Assembly (NCBI RefSeq): GCF_900292035.1
Contig: NZ_OMPO01000002.1
Coordinates: forward strand, 806,001-870,000
Reading direction: 5' to 3'
Length of the DNA stretch: 64,000 bases
Source: Blastococcus sp. Marseille-P5729
Lineage (GTDB): Bacteria > Actinomycetota > Actinomycetes > Mycobacteriales > Antricoccaceae
This document shows positions 62,239 to 64,000 of this stretch, piece after piece (within the stretch, counting starts at the first letter, position 1; each line of letters begins with the position of its first letter). The notes below the pieces were generated by a model, which saw only the letters and a list, made by a program, of their open reading frames with translations, was not told the DNA's origin and searched no databases. The position numbers were made by a program, and so were the translations under genes.

Positions 62239-63605
62239 CCGCCGACCGCCCACGCCTGAGCATCGACATCGACATCGAAGAAAGTCGATGCGAGGGGTCT
62301 CCCCCACGCGCGATAGCTCCACCCTGCCCGGCTCCACTGCTCGGGCTTGAGGCCGTGACGGCCGTCGATGATCCGCCGGCGACGTACGACGCGGCCGAGT
62401 GACTCGGGGTCCAACTCGCGATAGTCGGGCCACTCGGTGAGGTGCAGGACGACGTCTGCCCCGCGCGCGGCCCGTAGGACGTCGCGCTCGTACCGAAGCC
62501 GCGGGTGCGCCTTCTTCGCGTTGTCGATGGCGAGCGGGTCGTGCACGGTGACCCGGGCGCCGAGGGCGTCACAGATCCGGGCCACGTCCAGAGCGGGCGA
62601 CTCGCGGACGTCGTCCGTGTGCGGCTTGAAGGCCGCTCCCAGCACCGTGATGTTCTTGCCCATCAGGTCCCCGTCGCACATGTCGAGGGCGAGCTCGACG
62701 ACGTTGGTGCGGGCCTTGCCGTTGACCTGCTCGACGGCGCGCATCATCGTCACGGCGGGCTCGGCGCCGTACTCCTCGGCGCGCGCTTGGAAGCCGGCGA
62801 GGTCCTTGGGCAGACACCCTCCCCCGAACCCGAGCCCGGCCGACAGGAACTGGTGACCGATGCGCGCGTCCATGCCGATCGCCTCGGCGAGCGCGACGAC
62901 GTCCGCCCCGGACTGCTCACACAGCTCGGCGACCGCGTTGATGAATGAGATCTTCGTGGCCAGAAAGGCGTTGGCGGCCACCTTGACCAGCTCGGCGGTC
63001 GCGTAGTCGACCACCAGACGCTGGGTGCCGCGTGAGTACTGCGGCGCAAAAATCTCATCGAGCACGTCCACGTCGTCCTGAGGGCGGCTGCCGCCGGTCC
63101 CGTAGACGATCCGGTCCGGGTTGAGCGTGTCGTGTACGCACCGGCCTTGGCGGACGAACTCCGGGCTCCACGCCAGGCGCACCTCGCGGCCCGCGGCCTG
63201 ACGCAGCGCGGTCGACAGCAGGGCTGCGGTTCCGACCGGGACGGTTGACTTGCCGACCACCAGGGCGTCCGGCTTCAGATAGGGCACCAGGCCGAGCGCG
63301 GCGTCGAAGACGTGCGACGTGTCGGTCTCGCGCCCATCGGCACTCTGCGGAGTCCCGACGCACAGGAAGTGGACGTCGCAGTCGGCGAGGTCGGCGACGC
63401 GGTGCGTGAAGGTGATCCGCCGACGCGCGGCGCGGAAGACCTCCTCCAGCCCCGGCTCGAAGAACGGCAGCCGGCCCTTGCGGAGACCATCGACGCGATG
63501 CCGGTCGATGTCGATGCCGACGACCTCGAACCCTTCGTGAGCGAGGCAGATCGCGTGGACGAGGCCGAGATACCCCAGACCGCTGACCGAGATTCGACGG
63601 CTCAT
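62235..63605 (-). CDS. UDP-glucose/GDP-mannose dehydrogenase family protein
   Basis: This 456-residue NAD-dependent dehydrogenase oxidises the C6 of a nucleotide sugar to a uronic acid. ATG 63605 has GGAGGAG upstream. The N-terminus is RRISVSGLGYLGLVHAICLA with HEGFEVVGIDID; the substrate part is LAWSPEFVRQGRCVHDTLNP; the catalytic Cys is in LGFGGGCLPKDLAGFQ. The C-terminal domain has NITVLGAAFKPHTDDVRESP. It is the first gene of the glycan operon and probably supplies UDP-glucuronate or GDP-mannuronate to the two glycosyltransferases. Confidence 0.93.
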   Translation of the reverse strand: MSRRISVSGLGYLGLVHAICLAHEGFEVVGIDIDRHRVDGLRKGRLPFFEPGLEEVFRAARRRITFTHRVADLADCDVHFLCVGTPQSADGRETDTSHVFDAALGLVPYLKPDALVVGKSTVPVGTAALLSTALRQAAGREVRLAWSPEFVRQGRCVHDTLNPDRIVYGTGGSRPQDDVDVLDEIFAPQYSRGTQRLVVDYATAELVKVAANAFLATKISFINAVAELCEQSGADVVALAEAIGMDARIGHQFLSAGLGFGGGCLPKDLAGFQARAEEYGAEPAVTMMRAVEQVNGKARTNVVELALDMCDGDLMGKNITVLGAAFKPHTDDVRESPALDVARICDALGARVTVHDPLAIDNAKKAHPRLRYERDVLRAARGADVVLHLTEWPDYRELDPESLGRVVRRRRIIDGRHGLKPEQWSRAGWSYRAWGRPLASTFFDVDVDAQAWAVGG

Positions 63606-63845
63606 CGTTGCTCCTCCCGCGGCGTCCGACTCGGACGCCGACCGAGGCCACGTGTGGCAGCCTCGGGAACATTGCATGCGCGTCGCACGTCGCGATGGCG
63701 AACACCACGTGATGTCAGATGAACGCTCAGAAGAACATCGATGCACCCATTGATTCGCCTCTCGTCGATATTATGGTGCGGGGAATCGACGTCCGATCGG
63801 TCCGCGCGCAACCGCCCGGCGTCTGAGGCGGTGGAGGATGTTCAG

Positions 63846-64000
63846 ATGAGGTTCGGCAAGAGCGCCATCGCCGCGACGATCGCCGCTGTAACCGCGTTCG
63901 GCGCGGGCTGTAACGAAACCACCGGCGGAGCTGGCTCGCCGTCGCCCGACTCCAGCTCGTCGTCCGGGCCCGGTTCGTCGTCCGAGGCCGGCCCGTCCAC
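63846..64000 (+). CDS. lipoprotein, truncated by the right edge
   Basis: A frame starting at ATG 63846 behind GGAGG (63832-63836) encodes the signal MRFGKSAIAATIAAVTAFGA, with lipobox Cys at residue 22 (GAGC), then a Ser/Pro/Gly-rich linker. Only the first 51 codons are in the window, so the mature domain is unknown. It is divergent from the glycan operon; 240 bp of intergenic DNA (63606-63845) must hold both promoters. Confidence 0.75.
   Translation, partial: MRFGKSAIAATIAAVTAFGAGCNETTGGAGSPSPDSSSSSGPGSSSEAGPS

Noticed and set aside
1-64000. rRNA or tRNA genes
   Set aside because: I looked for typical tRNA and rRNA sequence and saw none, but a covariance search would be needed to exclude a tRNA.

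Overview
The window is high-GC DNA from an actinobacterium. The evidence is frequent GTG starts, many short ATGA/GTGA overlaps, F420- and mycothiol-linked protein families, a SAM-IV riboswitch, and an ECF41 sigma factor paired with a carboxymuconolactone decarboxylase. I saw no rRNA or tRNA gene, so the genus cannot be fixed. The sequence mixes ordinary metabolic genes with mobile, defence-type and decaying segments.

Layout. (1) 1-6.2 kb: a predicted restriction/defence operon of a DUF4420 PD-(D/E)XK nuclease (cut by the left edge), a Z1-type helicase-like ATPase, and a 712-aa protein that combines an RNA polymerase alpha-CTD-like domain, a sigma region 4-like helix-turn-helix and probable HARE-HTH domains. 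(2) 6.2-7.9 kb: an IS3-family element and a fragment of an ERCC4 nuclease gene. (3) 7.9-18.3 kb: a sulfur-acquisition operon led by a promoter, a SAM-IV riboswitch and a Cys-ending leader peptide. It encodes three luciferase-like flavin monooxygenases, a peptide-type ABC importer (SBP, two permeases, double-headed ATPase) and a DUF1684 protein. (4) 18.3-25.3 kb: an SMC-like ATPase with a small partner gene, divergent from a GmrSD-like DUF262/DUF1524 nuclease that also carries a RAMA domain, followed by ISL3 remnants. (5) 25.3-33.1 kb: an island that looks lower in GC, with lipoproteins, a secreted alpha/beta hydrolase and a two-component system.

(6) 33.4-45 kb: a patchwork of an intact ERCC4 nuclease, a lone type I-E CRISPR-like repeat, a pair of paralogous lipoproteins, an F420 oxidoreductase and a fragment copy of it, the ECF41/CMD pair, an IS110 element inside a dead FAD oxidoreductase gene, and several other frameshifted genes (CoA transferase, TauE/SafE, VapC, alpha/beta hydrolase). 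(7) 45-60 kb: ordinary chromosome, with SelO, NAD(P) transhydrogenase (PntA/PntB), PIG-L deacetylase, flavin oxidoreductases, ketopantoate-reductase-like protein, EEP phosphodiesterase, DUF6153/DUF305 pair, glutathionyl-hydroquinone-reductase-like protein, GyrI-like protein behind a truncated MerR, and acyl-CoA dehydrogenase. (8) 59.3-63.6 kb: a tightly overlapped operon of UDP-sugar dehydrogenase, two GT4 glycosyltransferases and an SGNH hydrolase. A lipoprotein gene runs off the right edge.

The strongest candidates for new biology are the alpha-CTD/sigma4/HARE protein in the Z1 operon, the divergent GmrSD-RAMA / SMC-like ATPase locus, and the stacked SAM riboswitch plus leader peptide in front of the sulfur operon. 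Family names come from recognised motifs and remembered family features; no database search was run.
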